Part shown: in pieces, positions 10,492 through 21,371 of the stretch
Position numbering within the stretch: position 1 is the first letter of the stretch
Layout of the letters: every line of letters begins with the position of its first letter
The notes under the pieces: model-generated
What the model was told of the DNA's origin: nothing
Database searches by the model: none
What the model saw: the letters and a program-made list of their open reading frames with translations, nothing else
Program-made: the position numbers and the translations under genes
NCBI GenBank assembly: GCA_037044905.1
Contig: JBAOKB010000171.1
Location: 1-64,000, forward strand
Source: Hortaea werneckii
Taxonomy: Eukaryota; Ascomycota; Dothideomycetes; Mycosphaerellales; Teratosphaeriaceae
Reading direction: 5' to 3'
Length of the DNA stretch: 64,000 bases

Positions 10492-11375
10492 GTTGACTGT
10501 AAGCTGTGAAAAAGAAAAAGCTAGTCGAAAGCGTAACGAGACAAAGGGAATATGGCGAATGGATGAATATGGTGGATGGATGAATATGGTGGATGGATTT
10601 CCGTCTGAGGTATGTCGCGAATTTAAGTACCAAACGCCTTCGACAGATCAAAGGTGAGACGCGGAACGCCGTTAGTCACGACCCTAAGTTCTCGTCCGAA
10701 AAAGGTAAACTTTGCCGTTCATTGACGTTCCACCCGCCGAGTCGTACTTCCGGGCTCGTCCTTCAAGCCACACTCGTGGTCCCACTTTCGCGAGGCGAGA
10801 TACCAATATGGCCAAGATCTTTTGCGCACGCGTTCTGTGCGTGTCGACTGCGCCGACTAGGCCACGCGGGCCGCAGCTTCTTTCGAAGCCCATGTCATTG
10901 CGGAAGGCGACCTATCTTGAGACTCACTTCAGCAGTGACACATAACACGTTCGGCATGGACACCAGCGGGGCAAGACTGATAAGCTTGGATAGGAATCTG
11001 TGGCGTTGATTCAGCGCTGTGCAGAACGGAGCACCTGTCGGATAGGCTGTCAAGAAATGAACACGTTGGAATCACGTCGATCTGGCCGAAATCACGTCGA
11101 TCTGGTCGGAATGTTGAAGCACGACTTTTCCTTGCTGAGAACCTCAAACGATAACGCCGTCTCTCAAATCGCTGTGTGCACGAGGTTATGCATGGTGACT
11201 TAATCATAAAGAGTCTGCCAGCATCTGACTGTTCCGGCTGCCGCTATTGTTACGAATAGTCATTTCAGGCCTTCGATGTGATGGCAAGGTATCATATACG
11301 GTCTCCTCGAATGAAATGGAGCTTTGAGGGCGATGATGATTGTCTGCGCTGAGTCAAGGTCTATTGAAAAACTTT
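10492..11375. promoter_or_regulatory. Intergenic region (cupin promoter) with 17-bp tandem repeat
   Basis: Three tandem 17-bp units GAATATGGYGRATGGAT lie at 10548-10598, the last two identical, 57 bp upstream of the cupin ATG. The rest holds short open frames without recognisable features. The distal part is the 3' flank of the amine oxidase. Confidence 0.6.
10548..10598. repeat. 17-bp tandem repeat, three copies
   Basis: Units at 10548-10564, 10565-10581 and 10582-10598. The first unit differs from the other two at two positions. The repeat is in the proximal promoter of the cupin gene. Confidence 0.85.
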
Positions 11376-13054
11376 CTACAGCTTCGCGACCGGTCCAAGA
11401 TCGCCCTGTTCCAACGCCATCTTGACTGTCTGCGCGGCCCTACTTCCTTGCTCAATAGCACCGTCGATGAAACCTCTCCAGCCCTGAGCCCAATCTGCGC
11501 TTGCCAGAACAATTCTTCCATGCGCTTCTTGCAGCGCTTGCAGATTCTTCGTGGTAGAGCCGGGACCTGCGCAGTACCAAGCACCTTTGGCGTATGGATC
11601 TTTGGACCACGTGTGGGAAAGATATCCTTTTACATTCCCTGCCGGCTGCAACTTCTTGAACTCGGAGATGACGTGGCGACTGTCGCTTGGATCGGCTAGT
11701 TTTCTATTGTACCCAAAGCACATAGAAAATGTTCCCTGATTGCCTTGCGTGCCTGCGCATCGTTAGATGATGATTGCCAATGAGACCGCCGGAAGGAACC
11801 ACTCTTACCGTTATGGTCTTTCAACCCGAAGAGAAAGTCGCTGTTGTCAGCATCAGAAGTGTTTGCGAACCAATTATTTTGAACCTCATCGACGAAGAAG
11901 TGGTATTTCTCGCCAGAATTGATGTGGCCATCCTTGATTGCATCTTGTTTCCTGAGAGAAAGCGGGGGATCAAACCGGATGTCGGGGAGGACGTTGAGAG
12001 GGATGGTACAGATGACCCATCGTGCGTTGTAAGTCGTGCCGTCAGCACAGCCAACGGCCACACGAGACCCTTCAGTCTGTCTCAAAGATTCAATCGCTTT
12101 TCCAAAAGTTCTGTCACCATTATATTGGCTCAGGGTGTGGCGCGCGAGGTTTGTCATGCCGCCTTTACCTAGCTTGAAAGACGCGGCTGCGTCGTACATG
12201 GTCGCTAAGCTGTACCCACCCAGAGCATACCAGCGTAGCGCATCTGTGTACGCAATCTCCCACGCCGCTCCGCTGCCGAACGAGTTTGTGTGGGCCGCAA
12301 ACAGGTCTTTGTCGGCATCTGGCAATTTCAACTGATCAAACCGGTCTTGGACACTCATGTAATCGTACTTCATCCAAGGCTGGGGCCGTAAAGGGTCGTG
12401 TGGGTAAGGCATCAGCTCACGTGCGGTCATGCCGTCTATGCTAAAGAGATCCTCGGCAACTCTAGCTAGCGTGTCATTGTACTGCTTAATATCTTCTAGC
12501 CGTCGCACATCTTCACCCTTAGGCTTGTAAAGAACATGGTCCATGGCTGTAGAGCCAGCAGACGTTTTCAAGTGTCTTTCCAATCCATGACGGTGCAGCT
12601 CAGCGTAAAAATGCGGCTGTGTCCTGCACAGATTTGGCAAGTCAGCAGGTGAAGTGAAACAAAAGGGGCTTCCAAAGGAAATGGGAGGCAAAACGACGAA
12701 GAGAAGGAACGAAAAGAAAAGAGTCCCTCTGCCGGTAGGAGGCCCAACGCACCAATGCACATAGGTTCCACCCATCTCGAATTCCTCACCAAACGCTTTC
12801 GCAGTCCAAGTACGACCACCGATTCGATCACGTGCCTCAATAAGAAGCACGCGAAGATTGCGATCGAGGGAAAGGTCGCGCGCAGCAACAAGTCCCGCGA
12901 ACCCAGCGCCAATGACAATCACATCGTAATTGCTTCTGGTCGCTGAAGAGCTTGGAGCGACGGCGTCCGTCCACAAGCCTCTGCATGAAGGACCGGAATC
13001 GCTGTATTGATAGCCGTCGGTTGTGCGCGACTCTCGTTGCGGTGGAAGAGGCAT
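11376..13054 (-). CDS. Flavin-containing amine oxidase (monoamine oxidase type)
   Basis: Three exons (13054-12753, 12623-11809, 11752-11376) with introns of 129 and 54 nt encode 497 residues, normal for the family. It oxidises an amine to an imine, which hydrolyses to an aldehyde, with FAD as cofactor and release of H2O2. The FAD-binding GAGFAGL is at about residues 49-55. Next come LIEARDRIGGRTWT, the GGTYVHWTQPHFYAEL segment (split by intron 1), and the C-terminal flavin site ASADWAQGWRGFIDGA. I chose the ATG at 13054; the open frame extends 18 codons upstream only with non-ATG codons. No signal peptide or peroxisomal SKL is evident (the C-terminus is AKL, a weak PTS1-like tripeptide). It is divergent from the permease gene, sharing 604 bp. 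Confidence 0.95.
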
Positions 13055-13658
13055 GTTCTGTGGGTTGGATCGACGGGGTCGATGGCGGGAGGGAGGGTAG
13101 AAAGACAACTCGAATTGCTGGCTTGGTCAACGATTCACATGACCTATTTATCGATCTATTTAAAATGCCCGAGCTGTGTCCGCCGCGCCCACAAAGAAGG
13201 TTCAAAGCGGCGGCCGATATCTTGACAGACATGGGGTTCTCAATGTTGGTTTGCCTAGCGTGCACTAGCCCACACTATACCCTTTTCAACTAAGATAGCC
13301 GTAGCCCCCAAACGAGCGAGCCGAGTCCTAGTACAATTCATTTGTAGGGTTTCCACGAGCTTGCAGGCCGCGCTATCTATTGTCAATGCGGAGCAAGCTT
13401 GCTATCGAGAGCGGGGAAAGGCGCGCAACGGCATCAGCAGGCAACGCCTCTTATCTTGACATCACATGTTGGATGCTGGCCGTAAGCCACCGTAGAAGCC
13501 GAGTACCTATCAAACGCGGCTGGCGATGTATTCGCCGGAGAGAGCTGCAGCATATATGTATTCCTCTCTAACGTCCGGACCACAGCTCTCCAATATTCGT
13601 TTGATTCATCGATCCTGCCATTGAAGTCTGAGTTCGAAAGTCGAAATCGAAATCAGAC
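13055..13658. promoter_or_regulatory. Shared promoter region of amine oxidase and permease
   Basis: This 604-bp interval separates two divergent genes whose products would act in sequence (uptake, then oxidation). I see no gene in it, and I do not claim individual factor sites. Confidence 0.65.
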
Positions 13659-15712
13659 ATGCCCATCGACAACAACCCGGACCAGGGCCGTGTCGGTGAC
13701 AGGGCTGCCACGAAAGACTTTGGTAAAGGTTCTGTCTCCACCGTCACACGTCAAATTAAGGCCTGTGCTACGGTCGCCTGTGGCTCTGCCCGACGCCCAC
13801 AATTATACCGGTAGCTAACGGTTGCTGATCTAGACCCTAACTCTTGCGCTGGCGACGTCGAAACAAACCGCTGTCACCAAGTGAGCGAGGACAGCGACCA
13901 TGGGTACGGAGATCATGCTACAAGAGATATTGGTATCCTAGAACTCGTCTCAGTCGGCTGGAGTATTTGTAACAGCTGGGTGGGTGTCTTGTCGACAATC
14001 GCATTTGTGGTTAATCAGGGGGGACCTCCGACGCTCGTTTATGGACTCCCTTTGATCTTTATCATGTACGGCTGCATTGTGTGCAGTCTGGGAGAGCTTG
14101 CAAGTGTGTATTCTTCAGCCGGCGGGCAGTACGTTATCCAAATCGGTACTGTGTTAGTGCAAAGTCGCTAATCAACGGCAGATATCACTGGACATCCATT
14201 CTAGCGCCCAACAGTTGGGGAAGAGTCCTTGTGAGCTTCCACATTCCCATGTCTTTCGGGTTGATGGACTTGGACTAACTAAAGCCCCTAGAGCTACTCA
14301 TGTGGGTTGATCAACATCTTCGCCTGGATTTCTATTGCAGCCGGCGTTGGCATTATCATTCCACAGATCTTGACCGCCCCGATCATCCACTACAACCCTG
14401 CCTACGCTCCCAAGACATGGCACATTTTCATTATCTACCAAGCAGGGTCTGCAGCCTGTCTCCTGCACAACATTTTTGCTCTTCGGCGGTCAATGTGGTT
14501 TTTCAATCTCATCTGTACGTTCTCAGTGGAGCCACCTTGTGACTCATACTCTGTTTGCTAATGTACTTCTCTCTAGTTGGCCTCTCTGTAGCCACATTCT
14601 TTGTCGCTACGGTGACTTGTCTGGCTCGAGCGCCTAGCTTCCAGTCCCATTTGTCCGTTTGGGTGACTTTTGTCAATCGAACCGGATGGGAGTCCGATGG
14701 CGTTGTCTTCTTAACCGGTATCCTCTCACCTGGCTACATGTACGCGGGCCTTGACGGGGCTATTCATCTGGCGGAAGAAAGCAAAAATCCAACGACTGCC
14801 GTTCCACGCGCCCTGATGAGCACCTGGATCGTTGGGTTCTTGACATCATTCGTAATCGCCATTGCGTGCATGTACAGCGCTCAAGACTTCGACAAGATTG
14901 CATCGACTCCAACAGGGTTTGTCTGCCACATAGCTTGGCTTGGGAGACGAAGAAGCTAAACGCGTTGACTTAGACTCCCCGTTTTCGAGCTGTTCCGTCA
15001 AGCCATGCGGTCGGATGTCGCGTCCACTGTAATGCTTGTAGTAATGTTGCTCGCAGGCTTTGCGGCTCTCGCAGGTTGCCAGCAGGTGCGGTAATTCGCT
15101 ACACTGATAAGGCACGCGACATTAGCTGACTGGTTGATACAGACTGCTTCACGATTAACATGGGCCTTTGCTCGCGACCACGGCCTCTTTGGGTCGTCAA
15201 AGCTCTCTCATATGGACGAGCAATGGTTGGTCCCAGTATGGGCCTTGTGTGCCAACGCAACCGTCATATTCATCATTGGCTGTGTCTACCTGGGTTCCTC
15301 CACCGCATTCAATGCTTTCATCGGGACTGGTCTGATCCTTCAACTGATTACTTTCGCCTTTCCGGCCGCTCTGCTGTTACTGCGAAGAAGGTCAGCACAA
15401 TATCTGCCAAAGTCTCGCAAGTTCAAAGTGCCCGCGGTGATGGGCTGGGTAGCCAACGCCGGCACGGTCGGCTTTACAATAATTGTCACCATTTTTTGGT
15501 GCTTACCTACCGTATTTCCGGTCGAGCCTTCGAATATGAGTAAGTTTGTCCACCTCGACAGTTGATTGGATTGACAATAACAAATGAAAGACTATTCCTG
15601 CGCTGTCATAGGAGTCATACTTATTTTTGCCCTGTTGAATTGGATATTTTGGGCACGGAAGAATTATCGAAACCCTAGGGCAGAGATCATTGATGCCGTA
15701 GAAATCTTCTAA
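13659..15712 (+). CDS. Amino-acid/GABA/choline-type permease (APC superfamily)
   Basis: Eight exons (13659-13722, 13834-14128, 14182-14230, 14292-14514, 14577-14916, 14974-15085, 15143-15539, 15591-15712) encode 533 residues. It is a 12-helix-type plasma-membrane permease: an N-terminal cytosolic tail, ELVSVGWSICNSWVG in the first membrane region, and SSAGGQYHWTSILAP. LSPGYMYAGLDGAIHLAEE is the conserved loop of fungal GABA/choline permeases (Uga4/Hnm1 type), followed by SRLTWAFARDHGL. All seven introns are 51-111 nt and were verified by phase. The 64-nt first exon rests on the donor GTAAAG and on the D codon made across the junction. The substrate is probably an amine or amino acid, given the adjacent divergent amine oxidase. 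Confidence 0.93.
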
Positions 15713-15775
15713 TAAGCTTGTAGAGGTCTACAGACATGTCTCGTCAAAGCGAGCATTTATTACTCAAACGCTGCT

Positions 15776-16466
15776 TTAACATGGCGACCTCTGCATTAGG
15801 ACATTCCAACCTTCCTCAGTAAAGGCCTGCGCAGTAAAGTCGGCGCTGTCGTCAAAAGAAGCACACTGTCCAAACATATCACCCCCAATGTCGGAGATGA
15901 GGCTGAAAGGTGCCTGGACCGTGCCGGAGTTCTAAAGGAGCAGCAAGCGTTAGCAACAAGCTATCTCGAGAGCGCAAGATGTAAATGTGTTTGCCGTGCG
16001 CGTAGTTAGAACTTACGTCGTTGCATGCGAAAATGCCGGAGTTATACGAGCAGGAAACTCTGCTACACTGATTGCCTCCAAGTGTCATGCAACCGCCAAT
16101 GTTGCTCAGATACACCAAGCCAGATGAGATGTCACTGCCGTGCACAGTTCCGTACGGAACACCGCATTGGATATTCTTGGAAATAGCTCGCCCGCCGCAG
16201 CCACCGATCTGTCTGGCAGCAAGAGCGGACGGTGCAGACGTACTGTCTTGGTTCTCGAAGTAATCCGGGTTGATCTTCAGGATCTGCTCCCGAAGGGACT
16301 CGACGCAACCTTCGAGGGTGATTGGTCCCTGTCCTGGCACGACTTCACCAGTCCACTTCGCAGGGACAAGTTCGAAACCTTCTGGCACGCTGTTGACCTC
16401 AGTAAGAGGAGAGCCGTAGGCCAGGGCAGCGACAGTCGCCAGACTCTGGATGATGGATAACTTCAT
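15776..16466 (-). CDS. Small secreted cysteine-containing protein, paralogue 1 (201 aa)
   Basis: Two exons (16466-16017 and 15931-15776; 85-nt intron) give 201 residues. The start at 16466 opens a signal peptide, MKLSIIQSLATVAALAYG; the open frame runs further upstream but without a signal sequence. The mature protein has a charged N-terminal segment, then a cysteine-bearing domain: GGCGGRAI, IQCGVPYG, GGCMTL, CSRVSCSYNSGIFACND, FGQCASF, and a terminal Cys. The C(S/G)RVSCSY..G...CND core is shared with the second 201-residue protein at 18236. I do not recognise a named domain. Secretion to the apoplast or surface and an effector-like role are inferences from signal, size and cysteines. It converges closely with the permease (63 bp). 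Confidence 0.86.
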
Positions 16467-18235
16467 TGTAAACGAGATGTCTCCGCAACTTGAAATGTGC
16501 TTGAAGTAGTTGATCAACTTGGCGAAATGAATTGATTTGGTCAAGAAGAGCGTTGACTTAGACCTTGACGATGTATGGATATGTACGGCAATTTATAGCC
16601 CAGCCTGCTTTCATTCAGCTCATCTTCTTGCAACATCGACATGTCTTGGAATAAGCCAACTTCTGCCGAGGCGTGCATCATTGCAACATCACCGAGTTGT
16701 TGAGCGAGGGATGTGAATCCTGCTGAAACTTGCTTGATCCTGCTAAATCCAAATGTTTAGAAATGTGAAGATTGCCAAGCGACGAGAGGATGATCACTGC
16801 CATGTTTTCTGATGACAGAGACCGATACCCGACACGAGGTCTTGTCGAAGGCTCTATGCTTCTCGCCAGCAGACCTTAGATCGGAAGGGAGTGAAGTCTA
16901 GGGTAGCGACGGACCGAATCAGCTTCGTGCCGTGTGTCAGTCCGCCACTAGCAATGCTTCTGTAGAGACCTCACGTTATCCTTAAGCCCCATGATTGATT
17001 GCATAGTATTCTACATGCATGTCAAGGCCCCGCATCCAATGAACTCTGCTCTCTGCAGACTCTAGCGAGGATGACGATCGTACTGTCTGTAAAACAACGG
17101 GACGAGAAGGTCAACAAAATCTTCAGATGGAAAATGCAGGGTCAGTATCCTCTTGGTTCCGCGCAAGGAATGGAGATGTCAAGCGTAGGAATAGATCTTC
17201 CGTCAGGATCGCGCCGGTCCGCTTGGCGCATCTACGTCCCTCTCACTCCTCCACATGGAGACTACGGGTGGATTAGTGTTATGCTAAGTTTCAAGCTTAT
17301 CGATGAGGGATGCAGTACCTGACCTCCTATATAGGCACAAATTGCCTGCGTAGCTTTCACCTGTGCTCAAGTTGTCGATGGAGTGCTACGACGATGCTGA
17401 CAAATTGGTCCGGTGATGACGACCCATTTGACTGGTTGATTTTAAGATGAATCTGACGGCGAAACAAGAGCTGGAACGCCTCGTGCGCACTTTCAAAAAG
17501 GAATGACAGCGTCCCTTAGATGGATTTTCGACCTGCCTAGAGAAGCAACGATCTGCAGCGACGTCACTTAGCAATGTTGGATCGGAGACCTGACTTTCTT
17601 GGCGATTGTTAAAGACCAAGGCAACGTATGCAGGTACTACGTGGAATGTCTCGTCACAATGAATCCTTCGGGAGATGCGGCAGGGCGTAGTTGTTGGAAA
17701 CCATCTTGGCAAGAGATACGATGATGGTGATAGCGACATGGAAGTGGGTCGCAACAGCCATACAGGCGAATGAAGTGGCAGAAAAGGAGAAAAACAAGGG
17801 ACAGGGGTGCATACTGCAACATTCCATCGTGCAGTCCCTTAAGGAATCTCAACAAACCTAGTTCGCAGGATGTCGACGTCGAAGTGGATAGCGAGAGCCG
17901 TTCAGACGAATGAGGCGATGAAACTTTCGCATGGTTGCAAACGAAAAGAGGTGCATACTCCAATGTTCCATAGTGCAATCCTTGAGGAATCTCGGCAAAT
18001 TCAGGTCGGGAGCAAACAGAAGCAAGACCTTGGCAGAAATGAGAATCTTCTAAGTGCAGCCTCCAAGAGTTGAAGAGAGACACATATAAAAGTGCAGAGC
18101 TCTGGCAGAATGAGTACTCAATCACCTCAATCGCCTCTTTCCCGGTATCCAGAACATTTGTCTGATTCTTCTCTTCACGCTTATACGAGCTATAGCCTGA
18201 ATCAAGCTACCCGCATCAATACCTCAGCAGCCATC
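16467..18235. other. Gene-poor spacer between the two secreted-protein paralogues, with diverged tandem repeat
   Basis: This 1.8 kb carries the promoters of both paralogous genes, which are divergent. A diverged direct repeat of about 144-bp period lies at about 17720-18015 (see separate entry). No intact gene is recognised. A short frame at 16999-17322 ends in a stretch vaguely like a monocarboxylate-transporter motif but is not supported. Confidence 0.6.
17720..18015. repeat. Diverged direct repeat, period about 144 bp
   Basis: Matching landmarks are CAGGCGAATGAAGTGG versus CAGACGAATGAGGCGATG, GTGCATACTGCAACATTCCA (17807) versus GTGCATACTCCAATGTTCCA (17951), and CTTAAGGAATCTCAACAAA versus CTTGAGGAATCTCGGCAAA. 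A weaker third unit may begin near 17620. It lies 220-520 bp upstream of the 18236 gene. Confidence 0.7.
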
Positions 18236-18981
18236 ATGCAGCCCCAAAAGATCCTCTTCGCCGCGGGTTTATTTGCGCTCGCAAGCGCAGAAGGCTTCCG
18301 CGTCGTTCGCACGCCGGACACTGAAAAGCTTCCTCTTCCAGAGGCTGACATGTCCTACATCGGCCCAGCGTTCGATGGCGGAGATGACGTCGAGGTGTCA
18401 GGCACCATAGAGTCCGTTGCCGCACAGCTACGTGAAATGAACCCGGACTGGCACCCAGGCGTGGTGGGCAAGAACACACCTTCCAAGACTGACACCGCCA
18501 AGCGTGCAGAGGTAAGTCCCGGAAGCATGCCTCTAGGCGGTACGTCTGCACTACGTCTGGCTAACAATTTTCCTCAGATCTCGCCGCCTCTCTGCAACGA
18601 TGATTTGGGCGGACAACGATACGCTAGAACAAGTATCTTGAATAACGGGGCAGATTATCTCAAGGGGCTCAGTGGAACTTGCAGGCAGCCACCAAGGAGC
18701 TGCGGCAGGGTTTCCTGCTCCTACGATGCAGGCGTTACGTTTTGCAACGACGGGGTAAGCCGACCTTTTCCTTCATAGCTCTTGCTTCACTTTGTCGAAA
18801 AGTACCCTCTGACGATATCTTTACGTAGAACGAGGCCATTCCCGTGGCATGTGCCGAACTAGGCCGTCGTGTCGATGGTATTGTCGGGCTATGTGGAGAT
18901 GGAGGGACTCGAATGTTTACGAAGGGCCAAGTGTTTGACACTGATAACTGGAATGTCATTGCTGCAAGGAGTGATTGTTAG
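18236..18981 (+). CDS. Small secreted cysteine-containing protein, paralogue 2 (201 aa)
   Basis: Three exons (18236-18511, 18578-18754, 18829-18981; introns 66 and 74 nt) give 201 residues, the same length as the protein at 15776-16466. The signal peptide is MQPQKILFAAGLFALASAEG. The C-terminal domain has LCNDDLGG, SGTCRQPPRSCGRVSCSYDAGVTFCND, a VACAELG segment, IVGLCGDGG and a terminal DC. The RVSCSY-(x)3-G-x3-CND core and the tail ending in Cys match paralogue 1, while the N-terminal pro-like segment is poorly conserved. The last intron interrupts both genes at the CND motif, which supports common descent. Function is unknown; a secreted effector-like role is inferred. Confidence 0.86.
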
Positions 18982-19659
18982 ACTCTTTCGGCTTTGGATG
19001 AATTTTGCTGTCAGATTGTCCTTGATGGAGGCGGACTAGCATACAGAAGTACATCAATATGCAGCAGAATGGATGGTTGTTGAGACTTATCCACACATTT
19101 GCGCTCTCCTTCCTGCTTCGTAGACGCCTAACCTCGAATATCCATGCATCGAAGACTTAATTGCGTCCCATTGTTCTGATCAACTCTCCTGTAAAACAGG
19201 TCTGTGTCGAGTCGAGTGAGTGGGTCGGTAGCGGAATCTCACCTCGGCCTGGAATCCCAGTCGAAAAAAGTGAATTTTACTGCTGATCATTGTCACTGGG
19301 CTCCGGCATGGTGACAGCGAGACAGCGTCAGAGCTAGTAATTAGTTTATCGGAAGCGATTTTGTGACCCTGCGAATTTTTGAATTCAAAATCAATCTCCC
19401 GGCATAGCAAGGCGAGTGGCGATCGAGTCAACTCGGAGATCTGAATTGAGATCATACGTCGACCAAGACCAACAGGAGATTTGGATGCTTGGCCGCTCGA
19501 CAAGCAACTCATGTTCAAGTCCCGTGAGCGCCAGCAAGGTGGTGTAGCGATGCTGCACAGTAGAACGGCTGAGACATTATGAAAAAGACGCTACGGGGTC
19601 AAGATGGGAATCTGAACATGGTATTAATACAGTCGGCCCTTGATGGTAATGTGCAGGCA
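18982..19659. other. Intergenic, nothing recognised
   Basis: 3' flanks of two convergent genes. I see no gene, structured RNA or repeat. A TTCAAGTCC stretch near 19513 lacks the partner box of a tRNA gene. Confidence 0.5.
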
Positions 19660-20703
19660 TCATGGTGATGCCGGTCTATGCGTCTTATTCCGTAACCTCT
19701 TCTCCTTCCTCCACTTCAAGCCAAACCTGAGAAGTACCAGGCAGACGATAGCAAACACGACCAAGACCCACGGATGGTCCACAAACCATAATACTACCGC
19801 GACATCAGGACCATGCCACGTACCGCCCGGGCTGTGGCCGAAGAAAGTGTACTGCTCTGAGTAGAACTCCTGAGGGAGTACAAAGACAGTGTCTGGACCG
19901 AAGTCCAGCTTTTTCTCTCCTGCGGGATAATTAGGTGGCGGGTAGTACCAGAACCAGGAAGCGAGCATGTCGCTCGTGAATTGCGGGCCGGTACTCCAGA
20001 AGATGGTGAGGTACGGGAAAAGCAGATTCCAGTTGCGCGGGGCCAACTGCTTCAGCATGTATCCTACGAAAGGATGGCGCGCGCGACTCGCCATCAGATC
20101 GTTGTTGACTCCAAACGGCGAAGCTTTCGGGTACCAGGCGGCGAAAGGCAGAAGTGGGTCCAGCTTGCGCCTGCAAGCGATGTCCAGGTCCATGTAGACG
20201 CCGCCGTAATGCCATAATACCACGTATTTGAAGGCGTCGATGCGCTGGATGGGGTAGCGGTATCCGTCGTACAGCGGCAGCAGCCAGCTATAGTGCTCCT
20301 CGACTAGGGCGCGTGCCGCCGTCTCATTCCATGTTATCACTTCATAATCGGGATTGTGCTCGATGCAATGCTCGGGGGCTTTGGAGCCTATGTGGGGGAT
20401 TTCGGAAATATCGAGGTGTTCATGGTAGAGGTCGCGGAACCAGATGAAGTGGACGATAGGCGGGATGGTCGTCTGGGCTTCAGGGGCGGGATGGGGGAGC
20501 GGAGGCCAGTCGTACTCGGGGTTCTTGTTCTCGCGCTGGGCCTGTTTGAGCGCGTCGGCGTAGTCGGGCGGGAAGTCGGCAAAGGAGATGGAGGAGGCGG
20601 CGAGAGAGCGCTCGTAGGAAGATTGTCGCCAGATGGGGTAGAGGATGAGCAGAACAACGAGTAGCACCAGGACGACGAGGCGCATGGGACGTGGCAGCCC
20701 CAT
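19660..20703 (-). CDS. GT32-type glycosyltransferase (DXD sugar-binding, OCH1/MIPC-synthase-like)
   Basis: A single exon of 347 residues starts at ATG 20703; upstream in-frame codons are non-ATG. It is a type II Golgi-style protein. An N-terminal membrane anchor (LVVLVLLVVLLILYPI, about residues 9-24) leads to a lumenal catalytic domain with IPPIVHFIWFRD and NPDYEVITWNE. RIDAFKYVVLWHYGGVYMDLD follows, whose Asp172/Asp174 form the DXD metal/nucleotide-sugar site. A second hydrophobic segment (VLVVFAIVCLVLLRFGL) and a basic tail close the protein. Two membrane segments plus this motif order recall mannosyl-inositol-phosphoceramide synthase subunits (SUR1/CSH1) and related mannosyltransferases. 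The exact acceptor is not determinable. Confidence 0.88.
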   Translation of the reverse strand: MGLPRPMRLVVLVLLVVLLILYPIWRQSSYERSLAASSISFADFPPDYADALKQAQRENKNPEYDWPPLPHPAPEAQTTIPPIVHFIWFRDLYHEHLDISEIPHIGSKAPEHCIEHNPDYEVITWNETAARALVEEHYSWLLPLYDGYRYPIQRIDAFKYVVLWHYGGVYMDLDIACRRKLDPLLPFAAWYPKASPFGVNNDLMASRARHPFVGYMLKQLAPRNWNLLFPYLTIFWSTGPQFTSDMLASWFWYYPPPNYPAGEKKLDFGPDTVFVLPQEFYSEQYTFFGHSPGGTWHGPDVAVVLWFVDHPWVLVVFAIVCLVLLRFGLKWRKEKRLRNKTHRPASP

Positions 20704-21371
20704 GCGGGGTGGTTGTCTGTTTGTTCTTTCGTTCGTTCGTCGGGATTCCAAGGGTGAACGAGAATCACCCGATATCAACGACAGCAGTAGGCAGGCTGCG
20801 TGAAAGGCCACCCGTCATGTTGGCTTCGAAGATCACGAAGTGACCGAAGGATTGGAAGGATGCCTGCTGCCCTCGCCGGCGTCGCCGCGTTGGGAGGTGC
20901 GTGCTGCGGCCAAGGGGCCCTTAAATCCTACAGCCCAGGGTGACGGTACCGGTCTCCGCTCCAGGGCCGACGGCCGCGGCCCGCTGTGGTCCGCTCCGCT
21001 TGTCGCGGACCCTTAATCCAGACATGATTCGGTTGATTCACACCAACGAACACACCTTATCCGCATTCCTATTCATACAGACAGAGGATGAGAAGTGCTA
21101 GCATGGACTGCAGTCACCGGAGCCAAAAACTGGCCGCGACGGTTTTGATCCCAAGTCTATCTCACACGAGTATGATCATGATCCGACGTCGCTACTTCGC
21201 CTCTACCATCTCAGCCCCGCCACCCCTATATCCTCCTGACCTTCAGCTCAGTCATGTAGCCCACCAACGACCACCTCCAGAACATGACTTCGTAATCTCT
21301 GCAGCCCAATTCCTCTTCTCAGCTCGGGCAAACCAAGGCTACGTCGCGCGACTGTCCGTCTATTGGGCAAT
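20704..21371. other. Intergenic, promoter of the GT32 gene
   Basis: GC-rich just upstream of the GT32 start, with TTCGTTCGTTCG near 20731. No gene is recognised. Confidence 0.5.

Noticed and set aside
16999..17322. Fragment ending PPHGDYGWISVM, reminiscent of the monocarboxylate-transporter motif PDGGYGW.
   Set aside because: Only about ten residues agree, with no flanking transmembrane pattern and a stop soon after; chance or a very old relic.
19490..19540. TTCAAGTCC box suggesting a tRNA gene.
   Set aside because: No A box at the right distance and no acceptor-stem pairing could be drawn.
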